From CAWBVG01 sp963792175 (GTDB lineage Bacteria > Acidobacteriota > Vicinamibacteria > Vicinamibacterales > CAVVIG01), in contig CAWBVG010000046.1 of the NCBI GenBank assembly GCA_963792175.1, positions 180,389 through 244,388 of the forward strand: a stretch of 64,000 nucleotides of DNA, written 5' to 3'. The first letter of the stretch is position 1; every line of letters starts with the position of its first letter. Made by a program: the position numbers and the translations under genes. The notes below the pieces were generated by a model. The model was given only the letters and a program-made list of their open reading frames with translations. It was not told the origin of the DNA and did not search any database. Of the stretch, positions 9,766 through 18,824 are shown piece after piece.

Positions 9766-11131
9766 TGCCGTCGGCGATTTCGTTGTACAGGATCGCCGAC
9801 GCGATGATGCCGCCGTGGAAATTGCCGACGTCGAGCTTCTCGTTCGGCGCATGCGCGTTTTCGTCCGGTAGTCCAACGCCGAACAGCACCGACGGCAGGC
9901 CGAGCTCCTCCTGGAACGTCGACACCACCGGTATCGATCCGCCTTCGCGCGTCAGCACCGGCTTCTGCCCGAATCCCTTTTCAATGGCGCGCGCCGCGGC
10001 CTGGACGAACGGGTTGTCGTACGACGTCATCCAGGGCTTGCCGCCGTGCATCCGCGTCACCTTGAGCTCGACCGTCTTCGGCGTGACCTTCTTCACGTAC
10101 TCCTCGAAGAGGCGCGCGATCGTGTCGGGCGACTGGTTCGGCACGAGGCGCATGCTCACCTTCGCCATCGCGATAGCCGGCAACACCGTCTTCGCGCCTT
10201 CTCCGGTGAATCCCGACAGCAATCCGTTCACCTCGAAGGTCGGCCGCGCCCACGTGCGCTCGAGCGTCGTGTAGCCGCTTTCCCCGAACAGCTTCGGGAC
10301 GCCGAAGTCCTTCTTGTACTTCTTCTCGTTGAACGGCAGCGACGCCCACGCCTTTCGCTCTTCCTCCTGCAGTGCCACGACATCGTCGTAGAAGCCGGGA
10401 ATCTTGATCCGCCCGCCGCGGTCCTTCATCTGCGCCAGGACCTGCGCGAGCACCATCGCTGGATTCGCGACCGCGCCGCCAAACGATCCCGAATGCAGGT
10501 CGGTGCTGCTCCCTCGAAGATCGAGCTGGAAGTAGACGAGACCGCGAAGGCCATAACAAATCGACGGGACGCCGCGCGCGAACATCCCCGAATCGGAGAT
10601 GACGACGACGTCGGCGCCGAGCTCGGCTTTGTGGGCGCGGATGAAGTCGTCGAGGTTGACGCTCCCGACTTCTTCCTCGCCTTCGAGAATGATCTTGATG
10701 TTGACCGGCAGCCGGCCGTTCTGTTTCAGGTGCGCTTCCACTGCCTTGAAGTGCATGAACACCTGACCCTTGTCGTCGGCCGACCCGCGCGCGTAGATCT
10801 CGCCGTCGCGCACCGTCGCCTCGAAGGGCGGCGATTCCCACAGCTCCAGTGGATCGACGGGCTGCACGTCGTAATGCCCGTAGAAGAGGATCGTCGGAGC
10901 GCCTTCCGCGCCCAGCCAGTCGCCGTAGACGACCGGGTTGCCAGGGGTATCGATGAGGCGCACGTTCTGCAGCCCGATGCGGCGCATCTCTTCGACGCAC
11001 CAATCGGCGCAGCGTTTGACGTCGCCTGCGTGCTGCGGCAGCGCGCTGATGCTCGGAATCGCGAGGAACCCCTTGAGCTCCTCGAGATAGCGGTCGCGAT
11101 TCACGTTGATGAAGTCGATCACGTTGTCCAT
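9716..11131 (-). CDS. M20/ArgE-DapE family dipeptidase
   Basis: A zinc exopeptidase of the M20 family, 471 residues. Metal-ligand motifs are in order: GHYDVQP (His, Asp), the ARGSADDKGQ bridging Asp, EGEEEVGS (general-base and ligand Glu), ISDSG (Asp) and DENAHAPNE near the end (His). The central segment GVPSICYGLRGLVYFQ to TDLHSGSFGG is the dimerisation/lid region typical of CNDP-like dipeptidases. The start at 11131 is preferred over an ATG 18 bases upstream because a gagg ribosome site precedes it. The last about 15 residues (RTQRLQGHSRRLEP) are encoded by the intergenic repeat and are probably not functional. Likely cytoplasmic turnover of dipeptides or N-acyl amino acids. Confidence 0.9.
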   Translation of the reverse strand: MDNVIDFINVNRDRYLEELKGFLAIPSISALPQHAGDVKRCADWCVEEMRRIGLQNVRLIDTPGNPVVYGDWLGAEGAPTILFYGHYDVQPVDPLELWESPPFEATVRDGEIYARGSADDKGQVFMHFKAVEAHLKQNGRLPVNIKIILEGEEEVGSVNLDDFIRAHKAELGADVVVISDSGMFARGVPSICYGLRGLVYFQLDLRGSSTDLHSGSFGGAVANPAMVLAQVLAQMKDRGGRIKIPGFYDDVVALQEEERKAWASLPFNEKKYKKDFGVPKLFGESGYTTLERTWARPTFEVNGLLSGFTGEGAKTVLPAIAMAKVSMRLVPNQSPDTIARLFEEYVKKVTPKTVELKVTRMHGGKPWMTSYDNPFVQAAARAIEKGFGQKPVLTREGGSIPVVSTFQEELGLPSVLFGVGLPDENAHAPNEKLDVGNFHGGIIASAILYNEIADGSRTQRLQGHSRRLEPQ

Positions 11132-11137
11132 GCGTTC

Positions 11138-11201
11138 CTCAAGTCTCAAGTTTCACGTTTCAAGGCTCAGCGCTGAGAGTTGACACTTGAGCGTTGAGCG
11201 G
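11138..11201. repeat. Intergenic inverted repeat (TTCAAGTCT type)
   Basis: ctcaagtctcaagtttcac on the left is answered by gagagttgacacttgagcg on the right around a ggctcagcgctgag centre. Same unit type as 651-732 and 40252-40316. It lies between two minus-strand genes. Confidence 0.65.
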
Positions 11202-11225
11202 TGCTGCGGTGCCGGCAGGCGGGTA

Positions 11226-12029
11226 TCAGCATGTCCATCGATCGGCCTGCCGGCTTACGACCCCCTGGGCCTCGAGCTTCTCGAGATGGGCGCGGACGTT
11301 TTCGTGCGCGGCCGGCAGCAGGGCCGGATCGAGCCCATCATAGATGGATTCGGCGATGGCCTGCACGCTCGTCCGGCCGGCGCGCAAGGCGTCGAGCACC
11401 TGCTGCTCGCGCATGCGCCGATGCTCGAGGTAACCGGTGAGGAGCGCGCGTGGATCGTCGACGCGCGGGCCGTGCGCCGGCAGCAGCACGGCTGGCTCCA
11501 GCAGCAGCAGACGTTGCAGCGATCGCAGGTAGTCCGACAGGTTGCCGCCGCGGCTGGTGTGAATCATCACGCTGCTGCCGCGCACGACGAGATCGCCGCT
11601 GAAGATCGTGGCGCTGGGTTCGTGCCAGAACGCCAGGTGATCCGGCGAATGGCCCGGCGTGTGGATCACGGTCAGCTGGTCGTCTCCCGCCGGAACGAGA
11701 TCGCCGTCGCTCACGGACTGCCAGGGCACCGGGAACTGGGCGTCTTCGCTGTCCCACGGACGCTTGATGAAGCGGGCCGCCGGGTGTGCGGCCGCGAGCG
11801 CGGGGGCGCCGCCGGCGTGATCGCGGTGGCCGTGGGTGACGAGGACGCGATCGAGGCGTGCGCGCCGCGCGTGGAGCTCGGCGTCGAGGTCGGCGAGGTG
11901 CTGCGGCTCGCCCACACCGGCGTCAACGAGTGCAGCTGATCCGCTGGCGCCGGCGATGAGATACGTATTGTTGCCGGATCCGGTCATCGGTCCGGGATTG
12001 TGGGCACGCAGCAGGATTGGGGAGAACAT
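11226..12029 (-). CDS. LACTB2-like metallo-beta-lactamase-fold hydrolase
   Basis: A 267-residue MBL-fold protein with the HxHxDH signature THGHRDH at about residue 65, further metal ligands in HTPGHSPDH and FSGDLV, and a late histidine in LPAHGP. The N-terminus NPGPMTGSGNNTYL is characteristic of LACTB2-like proteins, and the C-terminal about 65 residues form the winged-helix domain of that group (LRAGRTSVQAIAESIY; LEAQGVV). LACTB2 relatives are endoribonucleases, so RNA or thioester hydrolysis is possible. The start codon lies 7 bases beyond the SECIS-like hairpin of the upstream gene, so the two are probably co-transcribed. Confidence 0.85.
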   Translation of the reverse strand: MFSPILLRAHNPGPMTGSGNNTYLIAGASGSAALVDAGVGEPQHLADLDAELHARRARLDRVLVTHGHRDHAGGAPALAAAHPAARFIKRPWDSEDAQFPVPWQSVSDGDLVPAGDDQLTVIHTPGHSPDHLAFWHEPSATIFSGDLVVRGSSVMIHTSRGGNLSDYLRSLQRLLLLEPAVLLPAHGPRVDDPRALLTGYLEHRRMREQQVLDALRAGRTSVQAIAESIYDGLDPALLPAAHENVRAHLEKLEAQGVVSRQADRWTC

Positions 12030-12035
12030 GGTGAA

Positions 12036-12054
12036 GACCGCCGTCCTGGCGGTC
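12036..12054 (-). promoter_or_regulatory. SECIS-like hairpin downstream of in-frame UGA
   Basis: On the minus strand the sequence gaccgcc-aggac-ggcggtc forms a perfect seven-pair stem with a five-base loop carrying G at its second position. The loop begins about 20 bases after the UGA at 12068-12066, inside the 16-37 base spacing known for bacterial SECIS elements. It could alternatively be a local hairpin before the MBL gene. Confidence 0.65.
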
Positions 12055-12056
12055 GC

Positions 12057-12272
12057 TCAGACCCCTCAGGTGCCGCCGAAACCGATGGTCACGCGTCCGT
12101 CCTCGACGATGACCGGCACGGCGCGGCGGCCCTTGCTGAACTCGAGCATGCGCGTCAGCTCGGCCGCGTTCTTCTTGACGTTGACGTAGGTGAACGGTAC
12201 CTGGCGCTTTTCGTAGTCGTCGCGGGCTGCCTGGGTGTAGGGGCAGCTGTCCTTGCCGTAGATCGTGACCAT
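12057..12272 (-). CDS. Glutaredoxin-like probable selenoprotein (Uxx-stop type)
   Basis: A 71-residue thioredoxin-fold protein. It starts MVTIYGKDSCPYTQAARDDY, with a monothiol CPYT motif, and continues with the cis-proline segment RAVPVIVEDG and the end TIGFGGT. The next codon is UGA (12068-12066), followed by Gly, Val and a true UGA stop (12059-12057), giving ...GGT-Sec-Gly-Val-stop. A SECIS-like hairpin sits at the proper distance downstream. From memory, this matches the glutaredoxin-like family NCBI calls Uxx-star, whose members end in selenocysteine plus two residues. If UGA is read as stop, the protein is 68 residues. A redox role in the cytoplasm is likely. The selA/selB/selC/selD genes are not in the window. 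Confidence 0.75.
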
Positions 12273-12290
12273 GCGATCAATTGTAAGACG

Positions 12291-12698
12291 TCAGCCGTGG
12301 AGACGTTCGAGAAGCGCCCTCGCGGCCTCGGGCAGCGGCACCGACTTTCCCGCCGTGTAGTCGTAGGCGACCATGACGGTGCTGCCGACGGCGACCGGCA
12401 GCTCCTTGCCGGCCTGGACAATCTCATATCGCAACGTGAAGCTGGATCGCCCGATCGCCGCGACCGCCAGCCGGACCTCGAGCTCGTCGCCGAAATGCGC
12501 CGGCGCCCGGTAATCGCACTCGGCCCGCGCGATGATGATGCGCGCGTGCGGCGAGGGCGCGCCGGTCTGCTCGCGCCAGAACGTCAGGCGGCACTGCTCG
12601 AAATAGGTGAAGTAGACCGCGTGATTCACGTGACCCATCGCGTCGCAGTCGCGGAACCGCACGCTCAGCCGGTGGCGATAGACGTACTCGTTCGACAT
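12291..12698 (-). CDS. Acyl-CoA thioesterase, 4-hydroxybenzoyl-CoA thioesterase-like hotdog
   Basis: A 135-residue single-hotdog protein. The N-terminal motif RFRDCDAMGHVNHAVYFTY contains the Asp of the 4HBT/YbgC active site (D in RDCDAMGHVNH). Later beta strands ELEVRLAVAAIGRSSFTLRY complete the fold. It probably hydrolyses an acyl-CoA or acyl-ACP thioester in the cytoplasm. The start at 12698 (MSNEYVYRHRL) fits the family. It is divergent from the ThyX-like gene, with 24 bases between starts. Confidence 0.88.
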   Translation of the reverse strand: MSNEYVYRHRLSVRFRDCDAMGHVNHAVYFTYFEQCRLTFWREQTGAPSPHARIIIARAECDYRAPAHFGDELEVRLAVAAIGRSSFTLRYEIVQAGKELPVAVGSTVMVAYDYTAGKSVPLPEAARALLERLHG

Positions 12699-12722
12699 AG
12701 CGAGGTAGAATACCCGACCACC

Positions 12723-14374
12723 GTGGGCTTCCCCGCCACCGCCGCTGAATCGTTTACTGCCGACGAAGTTCGAGCGCTCGCGCCATATTTCACCAACACC
12801 GATCGTCCGGTCTTCGCGCTCACGAACCTTCCCGAAACGGTCAAAGGTGCGCTGTTCGCGCGCTACTCGCGCTCCGCCAAATCGGTGCGGCGCCTGTTCC
12901 TCGACGAATTCCTCGGTCAGATCGCGCCTGCCGCGCCGGAGCGACAAGGCCGCGAAGGCGGGACCGCGGACGCCGTCGCGACGAGCACGGTCGGCACCGA
13001 ACGAGCCGACAGGCTGTACGCGCGGGTATTGAGCGATTACGGCGACGATTCGGTCGCACAGCTCGGCGGCGCCCACATCGCGTGCGAAGGCGTGTCGAAC
13101 GTCCTGACCAAGGTGCTCGAATGGGGACGCCTGATGGCGTACCTCGAACAGTCGACGCGCTACGTGCCCTACACGGAGCGGCCGGGCGGCCGTTGGAAGT
13201 ACCACGTGCCGGCGGAAATCGAGCAGTCGCCGCTGCGCGAGCGCTTCACGCGCACGCTCGACGCCGCGTTCGAGACCTACGCGAAGTGGATTCCGGCGAT
13301 GGAAGCCCACTTCCGGGCGAAACATCCGAAATCGCCCGAGGATTCCGACGCCGTGTATCGCTCGGTGATTCGCGCGAAGGCGCTCGATACGCTGAGGGGA
13401 CTGCTGCCGGCCGCCACGCGATCGAACGTCGGCCTGTTCGGCACCGGCCAGGCGTTCGAAGCGCTGCTGCTGCGCATGTTCGCGCACCCGCTCGACGAAG
13501 TCCGCGGCTGCGCGCACCAGCTGCTCGCCGAGCTGCGGCAGGTGATTCCGGCGTTTCTGGCGCGGCTGGATCAGCCGAACCGCGGCGGCCGATGGGTGGA
13601 GTACTTCGCCGACACGCGGCGCACGTTCGAGGCCGCGGCGCAGCCGTTCGTGGACGATGTGCCAGCAGACGACAGGGGCGAAGTCACCCTCACCGACTTC
13701 GATCCGGACGGCGAAACAAAGGTGGTGGCTGCAGCGCTGTACTCCGTGTCCGCGCTGCCGGACGATCGGTTGCTCGCGGTCGCCAAACGAATGACGGCCG
13801 ACGATCGGGCCGCACTGCTTCGCGCCTACGTCGGCAACCGTACAACCGCCGTCACAAGCCCGGCCGCGCCTTCGAGCGGACCAGTTACCGCTTCGACGTC
13901 CTCGCCGACTACGGCGCCTTCCGCGATCTCCAGCGGCACCGCCTGCTGACGCTCGAGTGGCAACCCCTCAGCACGCGTCACGGATATACCGAGCCGGCCG
14001 CGATCGAGGATGCCGGCGCTCTCAGCGAATGGCGCGCGGTGATGGACCAGTCAGCCGATCTCCACGAAGCGATGCTCGCGCACGGGCTCCGCGACGCCGC
14101 CCCTTACGCCGTCGTCATGGCGTACCGGGTCCGGTTCTACATGGACATGAACGCCCGCGAAGCGATGCACGTCATCGAGCTGCGCACGACGCCGCAGGGG
14201 CATCCGTCGTACCGGCGGGTCTGCCAGTTGATGCACCGCGCGATCGCCGACGTCGCCGGCCATCGGGCCATCGCCGCCGCCATGCAGTTCGCCGATCACT
14301 CGGACGTGGAGCTCGAGCGGCTGCAGTCCGAACGCAACCTGGAGAAGAAACGATCTTCGATGGCAGGTTCTTAG
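12723..14374 (+). CDS. Duplicated ThyX-like (FAD-dependent thymidylate synthase-like) protein, one frameshift
   Basis: About 550 residues made of two ThyX-like halves. The first contains DYGDDSVAQLGGAHIACEGVS and EWGRLMAYLEQSTRYVPY, where the canonical RHR...S...R signature is degenerate. The second contains RDLQRHRLLTLEWQPLSTRHGY, a better but still divergent version. It starts with GTG at 12723. A single missing base at about 13841 (between VGN and YNRRHKPGRAFER) moves the frame; after it the protein runs to 14374. The halves suggest an internal duplication with one active half. Classical ThyX converts dUMP to dTMP using FAD; whether this long form does so is not shown. Confidence 0.75.
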
Positions 14375-14383
14375 ATTTGGCAG

Positions 14384-14918
14384 TTAGTCCTTGGCCCAGT
14401 AGCGCGAGTACCTCGTCGAGGAACGTCAGCGACTCGAACGATCGCATCCGATCGAAGAACAACACGCCGTCCAGGTGATCGGTTTCGTGCTGCATCACCC
14501 GCGCGGGGAAATCGTGCGCCCGGAGCTCGAGACGTCCGCCGTTCCGATCGAGCGCGCGTAGCCGAATCTCGCGTGCCCGCGGCACGCGGCCGCGGACGTC
14601 GGGAATGCTCAGACAGCCTTCCCAGTCCTCGACGACGTCGCTGCCGACGACGGTGATCTCGGGGTTGATGAGCGCGATTGGCTCCGGATCCGGACCGCTC
14701 TTCTCGTCGTCCTCGACGTCGAGGGAGGCGACGAAAATGCGGAGCCCCTCGTGGACCTGCGGCGCGGCCAGTCCGACGCCGTGGTACTCGACCATCGTGT
14801 CGATCATGTCGTCGATCAACTTCTGAATCGCCGCGCTTTTCAGATCGGCCTTCTCCACCGGCCGTGCCTTCGCGCGCAGCACCGGATGGCCCATCCGCGC
14901 GACCTTCAGAATCGACAT
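14384..14918 (-). CDS. def: Peptide deformylase, frameshift near 3' end
   Basis: Removes the N-formyl group from nascent proteins. All three signature motifs are present: GVGLAAPQ, EGCLSIP and QHETDHLDG (Cys, two His metal ligands and catalytic Glu). The gene starts MSILKVARMGHPVLR at 14918. Near the end one extra base (the CC pair at about 14411) shifts the frame; restoring it gives FLDEYSRYWAKD and a TAA at 14386-14384, a normal C-terminus. Without correction the frame runs antisense into the ThyX-like gene. It is convergent with the ThyX-like gene and divergent from the Nudix gene (24 bases). Confidence 0.92.
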
Positions 14919-14942
14919 GACTCGGGAATTATACTGGCGCGA

Positions 14943-15488
14943 GTGAACTTCCTGCATCCGCACGACGACACGCACGCGTACCAGTTCTGTCCGCGCTGCG
15001 GCGGCACGCTCGAACGGCGACTGCTGAAACCGAACGAGCCCGAGCGCCCGGTCTGCACGCGGTGCGGGTTCATCTTCTATCTGGACCCGAAGATCGCGGT
15101 CGGCACCATCATCGCCACCGATTCAGGCCGGCTCGCGCTCGTCCGGCGCGCGATCGAGCCGGGCTACGGCAAGTGGGTGTTTCCGGGCGGCTACGTCGAT
15201 CGCGGCGAACCGCTGACCACCGCGGCCATCCGCGAAGCGCGCGAAGAATGTGGCCTCGACGTCCGCCTCGACGGACTCGTCAATATCTACTCGTATGCCG
15301 GTCGCGCACCGGTGATTGTCGTCTACGCAGCCACCGCGATTGGCGGGCAGCTGTGCGTGGACGACGAGTGCCTCGAAACGAGAGAGTTCGAGACCTCGTC
15401 CCTTCCGTGGGATCTGCTCGCCTTCCGCAGCACTGCGGACGGACTTCGCGACTACCTCGCAGGCCTGCGACACCCCATCCGCACCTAG
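14943..15488 (+). CDS. Zn-ribbon Nudix hydrolase, NudC-like
   Basis: A 181-residue protein starting with GTG at 14943. The N-terminal zinc ribbon has CPRCGG and CTRCG. The Nudix box GGYVDRGEPLTTAAIREA followed by REECGL fits G-x5-E-x7-REUxEExGU. Zinc ribbon plus Nudix is seen in NADH pyrophosphatase-like and ADP-ribose pyrophosphatase-like enzymes; the NudC-specific SQPWPFPxS motif is absent, so the substrate is open. It probably shares a divergent promoter region with def. Confidence 0.88.
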   Translation: MNFLHPHDDTHAYQFCPRCGGTLERRLLKPNEPERPVCTRCGFIFYLDPKIAVGTIIATDSGRLALVRRAIEPGYGKWVFPGGYVDRGEPLTTAAIREAREECGLDVRLDGLVNIYSYAGRAPVIVVYAATAIGGQLCVDDECLETREFETSSLPWDLLAFRSTADGLRDYLAGLRHPIRT

Positions 15489-15671
15489 CAGGCTGCTGAA
15501 TCGCAGTCTGCACACTCCTGCACGTTCGACGTCGAGCCGATAGATCCCGTCAGCCGCCGGCATGGCGAGCCTTCTGCTATTGATCGCGCCCGTATCCGTT
15601 TTCTCTCGGCCAAATGCATTGAGGCCAATCCGCGGCTCACAAAACTGTGAGCGCCGCTACAGGTTTGTCAG
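15489..15671. other. Intergenic region with hairpin
   Basis: No gene seen. ggctcac, six bases, gtgagcgcc at 15634-15654 can form a stem just ahead of the lipoprotein gene. There is no T-run, so it is not a clear terminator. Confidence 0.35.
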
Positions 15672-16883
15672 ATGAAGAAAGTCCTTTCCCGGGTGTGTGT
15701 TGTAGGCTTCGCAACGCTGATGACCACGGCGTGCGCGTTCGATCATCAAACCAGCGTGCTCGTGCCGACGTCGGCCGAAGCGGTCAACAACCCACCGCCG
15801 GCCGTCAGCGGTGGCGGTAATTCGTCGACGCCGTCTCTCCTGGGGACGTACGTGTCGGCGAGCGCCGCGCCGACCTTGCCGGACCCAAAGTCGTGCGGCA
15901 ACTTCCAGTACCAGATCGCGAGTCAGACGCCCACGTCCATCGCGGGTACGTTCACGGGGCAGTGCGGAGGCGGCCTGACGATCTCCGGCAGCGCATCGGG
16001 CACGCTCAACGGGACGGCCGTGACGTTGACGGCCACGGGGACGGCGAGCATGCCGGGTATCCCGAACTGTCCGTTTACGCTCACCGGCAACGGCACGGTT
16101 GAGGACAACGGCAACACCCTGCGGATGCCATTCACCGGCGAGACCTGTCTCGGGCCAGTCAGCGGGACCGAGGTGATGCGGCGCCCGCAGCCGGCTGCGG
16201 TGCCGACTATCAGCGAGCCGTCGCCGCTGTCGCCTTCGCCCAATCAGATCCTGAGCGGCGTGCGCACGACGTTCGTCGTCGCCAACGCGTCTCATTCGGG
16301 ACCGGTGGGCGCGCTCGACTACACGTTCGAGGTCGCCACCGACGAAGGGTTCACGAACCTGTTCGGCAGTTGGAATGTTCACGAGCAGCCGAATCAGACC
16401 TCGCTCGCTCTGCCGCAAGACTTCTGGTACGCCCGCGTCTACTACTGGCACGTCCGCGCCTACGACGGCGCGACAACGAGTCCGTGGTCGCGGACGCTCG
16501 CACTCGGCACGCCGAACCCGCCAGCGGCGGCGCCGCCGTCCGGGGATCCGACGTTTGGCTGCAGCACGGCCAACAAGGAAAAGCTGGTCGAGTGCATCCA
16601 CGACCACGTCAATCCCGCGAGAACGGTCGAGGGCGCGTTCGAGGTGACGAAGCGGGTCGCCTGGGCGCTTCGTGGTGAAGGCGCCGGGCTGCTCATCAAG
16701 AACGGCGGCGAAAACATCGTCGGCTGGCTGGGCTACAGCTTTGCCGCCGCGCGAATCTGCTATCCGGACGGCCACATTTTCAAGGTGCTGACCGACGTCC
16801 CGGGCACCAACGGCCCGTCCTGGCAGGACAACGACTTCGTCGACCGGAGCTTGTACGTGCCGGCGATTGACCCGAACCGGTAG
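15672..16883 (+). CDS. Secreted lipoprotein of unknown function
   Basis: 403 residues. The signal peptide MKKVLSRVCVVGFATL ends in a lipobox TTAC, so it is an outer- or inner-membrane lipoprotein. Residues about 60-175 are Gly/Thr/Ser-rich beta structure (SGSASGTLNGTAVTLTATGT). About 195-290 resembles a fibronectin-III-like module (YTFEVATDEGFTNLF; YYWHVRAYDGATTSPWS). The C-terminal about 100 residues contain two Cys (FGCSTANKEKLVECIHDHV) and a domain ending in DNDFVDRSLYVPAID. No family assigned; adhesion or binding is possible. Confidence 0.7.
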   Translation: MKKVLSRVCVVGFATLMTTACAFDHQTSVLVPTSAEAVNNPPPAVSGGGNSSTPSLLGTYVSASAAPTLPDPKSCGNFQYQIASQTPTSIAGTFTGQCGGGLTISGSASGTLNGTAVTLTATGTASMPGIPNCPFTLTGNGTVEDNGNTLRMPFTGETCLGPVSGTEVMRRPQPAAVPTISEPSPLSPSPNQILSGVRTTFVVANASHSGPVGALDYTFEVATDEGFTNLFGSWNVHEQPNQTSLALPQDFWYARVYYWHVRAYDGATTSPWSRTLALGTPNPPAAAPPSGDPTFGCSTANKEKLVECIHDHVNPARTVEGAFEVTKRVAWALRGEGAGLLIKNGGENIVGWLGYSFAAARICYPDGHIFKVLTDVPGTNGPSWQDNDFVDRSLYVPAIDPNR

Positions 16884-16988
16884 AGGGTTCAGGGCGGGGC
16901 TAGGGACAGGGCTGGAAAGGCAGGAGGGGCTGGAATCAGCATCCTGCCGATCCCTGCCCTTCCTGCACCCTCCTGCCCTGACCCTATA
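16884..16988. repeat. Intergenic inverted repeat (CCCTTCCTGCC type)
   Basis: Units ggctagggacagggctgg and ggcaggaggggctgg are followed by the complementary units gatccctgcccttcctgc and ccctcctgccctgaccc. The preceding gene's stop (TAG, 16881-16883) touches its left edge. Similar CCCTTCCTGCC units occur at 47-85. Confidence 0.65.
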
Positions 16989-16998
16989 CTGACCGTCT

Positions 16999-18777
16999 AT
17001 GAAACACCTGACTCTTGCGACGGCTCTCTTCCTCGCAGCCTCGTTTTCATCGGACATCGCCGCAAAGGGCAAGCAGGCGCCCGCGCAGCGTCAGCCGGAC
17101 ATGTGCGTGACGCCGGCCGGCGCCCAGCCGCTGTTGCCGGCGAAACTGCTGCCCGGCATGGGCATCACCAAGGATTTTCCGGTGACGACGACGTCCGAGG
17201 AGGCGCGGAAGTTCTTCCTGCAGGGCATTTCGCAGATTCATTCGTTCTGGTTCGTGGAATCCGAGCGGTCGTGCACGCAGGCGCTGCAGCTCGATCCGAA
17301 CATGGCGATGGCGTACTGGTGCATCGCCCTCAGCGCGGCCAGCGATTACCGCCCGGCGTTCCAGTTGCTGCGCAACCCCGGGACCTCGAGCACCGGCCGT
17401 GGCACTGGCGCCGCGCCGGCCGCGTCGCCGGACGCCGTGGCCCGTTCGACGAGCGGTGCCGCTCTCGATCCGCAGGTTCGGGCGCGTGAAGCGATCGGCA
17501 AGGCGATGGCGCTCCGCGAGGCGGTGACGCCGCGCGAGCGTCTCTACATCGAAGCGATGGCCGCGCGCCGCGCGCCGGGCCCGAAGGATGCGGCCGATGC
17601 CGCCTACATCGCCGGCCTCCGCAAGCTCGTGGCCGCGTATCCGGACGATCTCGAGGCGAAATCGATGCTCGGCCTCGCGCTCGACAACGGCTTCGATCCC
17701 GTCACCAAGGAGCCGCGCGAGCACACGATGGAAGCGATCGCGCTGCTCCAGGAGGTCGTCAAGAAAGACGACGCCGCGTTTGGCGCGCATCACTATCTGA
17801 TTCATGCGTGGGAAGGCAGCAAGACGCCGGAGAACGCGTGGCACGACAACGCGCGCTACGCCGGTCTCGTCACCAACATCCCGCACGCCGCGCACATGCC
17901 GGGACACATCTACGCGCAAAGCGATCGGATCGACGCCGCCATCTCGTCGTTCTCGGCGGCCGCTGAGATCGAGCAGAAGTGGATTGCCTCGGACTCGCTC
18001 TATCCGACCGGCCATCACGGCCACAACGTGCACTTCCTCGTGCAGGCGCTCAATCTTGGCGGCCGCTACGACGACTCGATGAAGTGGGCGCAGCACCTGC
18101 TGACGTTCAAGGAGAACCCCCGCGATCGCAACGGCAACAACCAGACCGGCCCCTGGCGCCAGGGCTACTTCTCGGTGATCAAGTCGGTCGTGCGCTTCGA
18201 GAAGTGGAACGAGATCCTCGAAGGCAAGACGATCCCGATGTACGACAAGCCGGAGCAGAACGCGTGGCGGCACTGGGCCACCGGGCTGGCCTACGCGAAC
18301 ACCGGACAGCTGGACAAGGCGAAAGCGGCGCTCGACGACATGCGGAAGGATCTCGAGACCGTGACCTCGTCGAAGGAACCGCTCGGCATCGGCGCGCAGG
18401 AGCTCGAGGCGACGATTGCGACGCGCAGCGGCGACAAGAAGAAGGGCTACGAGCTGTACCGCAAGGCGGCGGATCGCGAGGCCGCGATGCTCTACACGGA
18501 GCCGCCGTCCTATCCGCGGCCCGTCGTGGAAGGGTGGGGCAACGTCGCGCTGTCGATGGGCGACCACAAGACGGCCGACAAGGCGTACCGCGAAGCGCTG
18601 GGCCGCGAACCGGGGAGCGGCCGCGCCTATTTCGGTCTCGCCGCGGCGCTCGACGGCGAGGGCAAGGCCGGCGAGGCGCGCGAGGTGCGCGCGAAGGCCG
18701 CGAAGGCGTGGGCGCGGGCCGACAGCAACCTGCCGCAGGTGCAGGCGCTCAGAACGTCAACGGCAGCGCAGAACTAG
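16999..18777 (+). CDS. Secreted tetratricopeptide-repeat protein
   Basis: 592 residues with an N-terminal signal peptide (MKHLTLATALFLAASFSSDI). Several TPR-like helix pairs are visible: ARKFFLQGISQIHSFWFVES, ALQLDPNMAMAYWCIALS, AISSFSAAAEIEQKWIAS, WRHWATGLAYANTGQLDKAK, and near the end ADKAYREALGREPGSGRAYF. A conserved block (HHYLIHAWEGSKTPENAWHD and AAHMPGHIYAQSDRID) is typical of a family of large periplasmic TPR proteins in Acidobacteriota and Bacteroidota. No catalytic motif was recognised; a protein-interaction role is likely. The stop codon TAG forms the first bases of the following repeat. Confidence 0.82.
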   Translation: MKHLTLATALFLAASFSSDIAAKGKQAPAQRQPDMCVTPAGAQPLLPAKLLPGMGITKDFPVTTTSEEARKFFLQGISQIHSFWFVESERSCTQALQLDPNMAMAYWCIALSAASDYRPAFQLLRNPGTSSTGRGTGAAPAASPDAVARSTSGAALDPQVRAREAIGKAMALREAVTPRERLYIEAMAARRAPGPKDAADAAYIAGLRKLVAAYPDDLEAKSMLGLALDNGFDPVTKEPREHTMEAIALLQEVVKKDDAAFGAHHYLIHAWEGSKTPENAWHDNARYAGLVTNIPHAAHMPGHIYAQSDRIDAAISSFSAAAEIEQKWIASDSLYPTGHHGHNVHFLVQALNLGGRYDDSMKWAQHLLTFKENPRDRNGNNQTGPWRQGYFSVIKSVVRFEKWNEILEGKTIPMYDKPEQNAWRHWATGLAYANTGQLDKAKAALDDMRKDLETVTSSKEPLGIGAQELEATIATRSGDKKKGYELYRKAADREAAMLYTEPPSYPRPVVEGWGNVALSMGDHKTADKAYREALGREPGSGRAYFGLAAALDGEGKAGEAREVRAKAAKAWARADSNLPQVQALRTSTAAQN

Positions 18778-18824
18778 GGATTCGGGATTCGGGATTCGGG
18801 ATTAGCGGATTAGGGCTGCCCGAG
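18776..18824. repeat. Intergenic tandem repeat (GGGATTCGGGATT type)
   Basis: Three units of gggattc followed by ggattagcggattaggg at a convergent junction. It supplies the stop codons of both flanking genes: TAG of the TPR gene and, on the minus strand, TAA of the SCO1 gene. Confidence 0.65.

Noticed and set aside
7375..9876. 833-residue minus-strand open frame opposite the intact receptor gene
   Set aside because: Arg/Val/Glu-rich shadow of a high-GC gene with no domain; the plus-strand receptor has full family features.
12000..12722. Extension of the ThyX-like frame upstream to 12000
   Set aside because: It runs antisense through the thioesterase and glutaredoxin-like genes; the GTG at 12723 fits the protein start.
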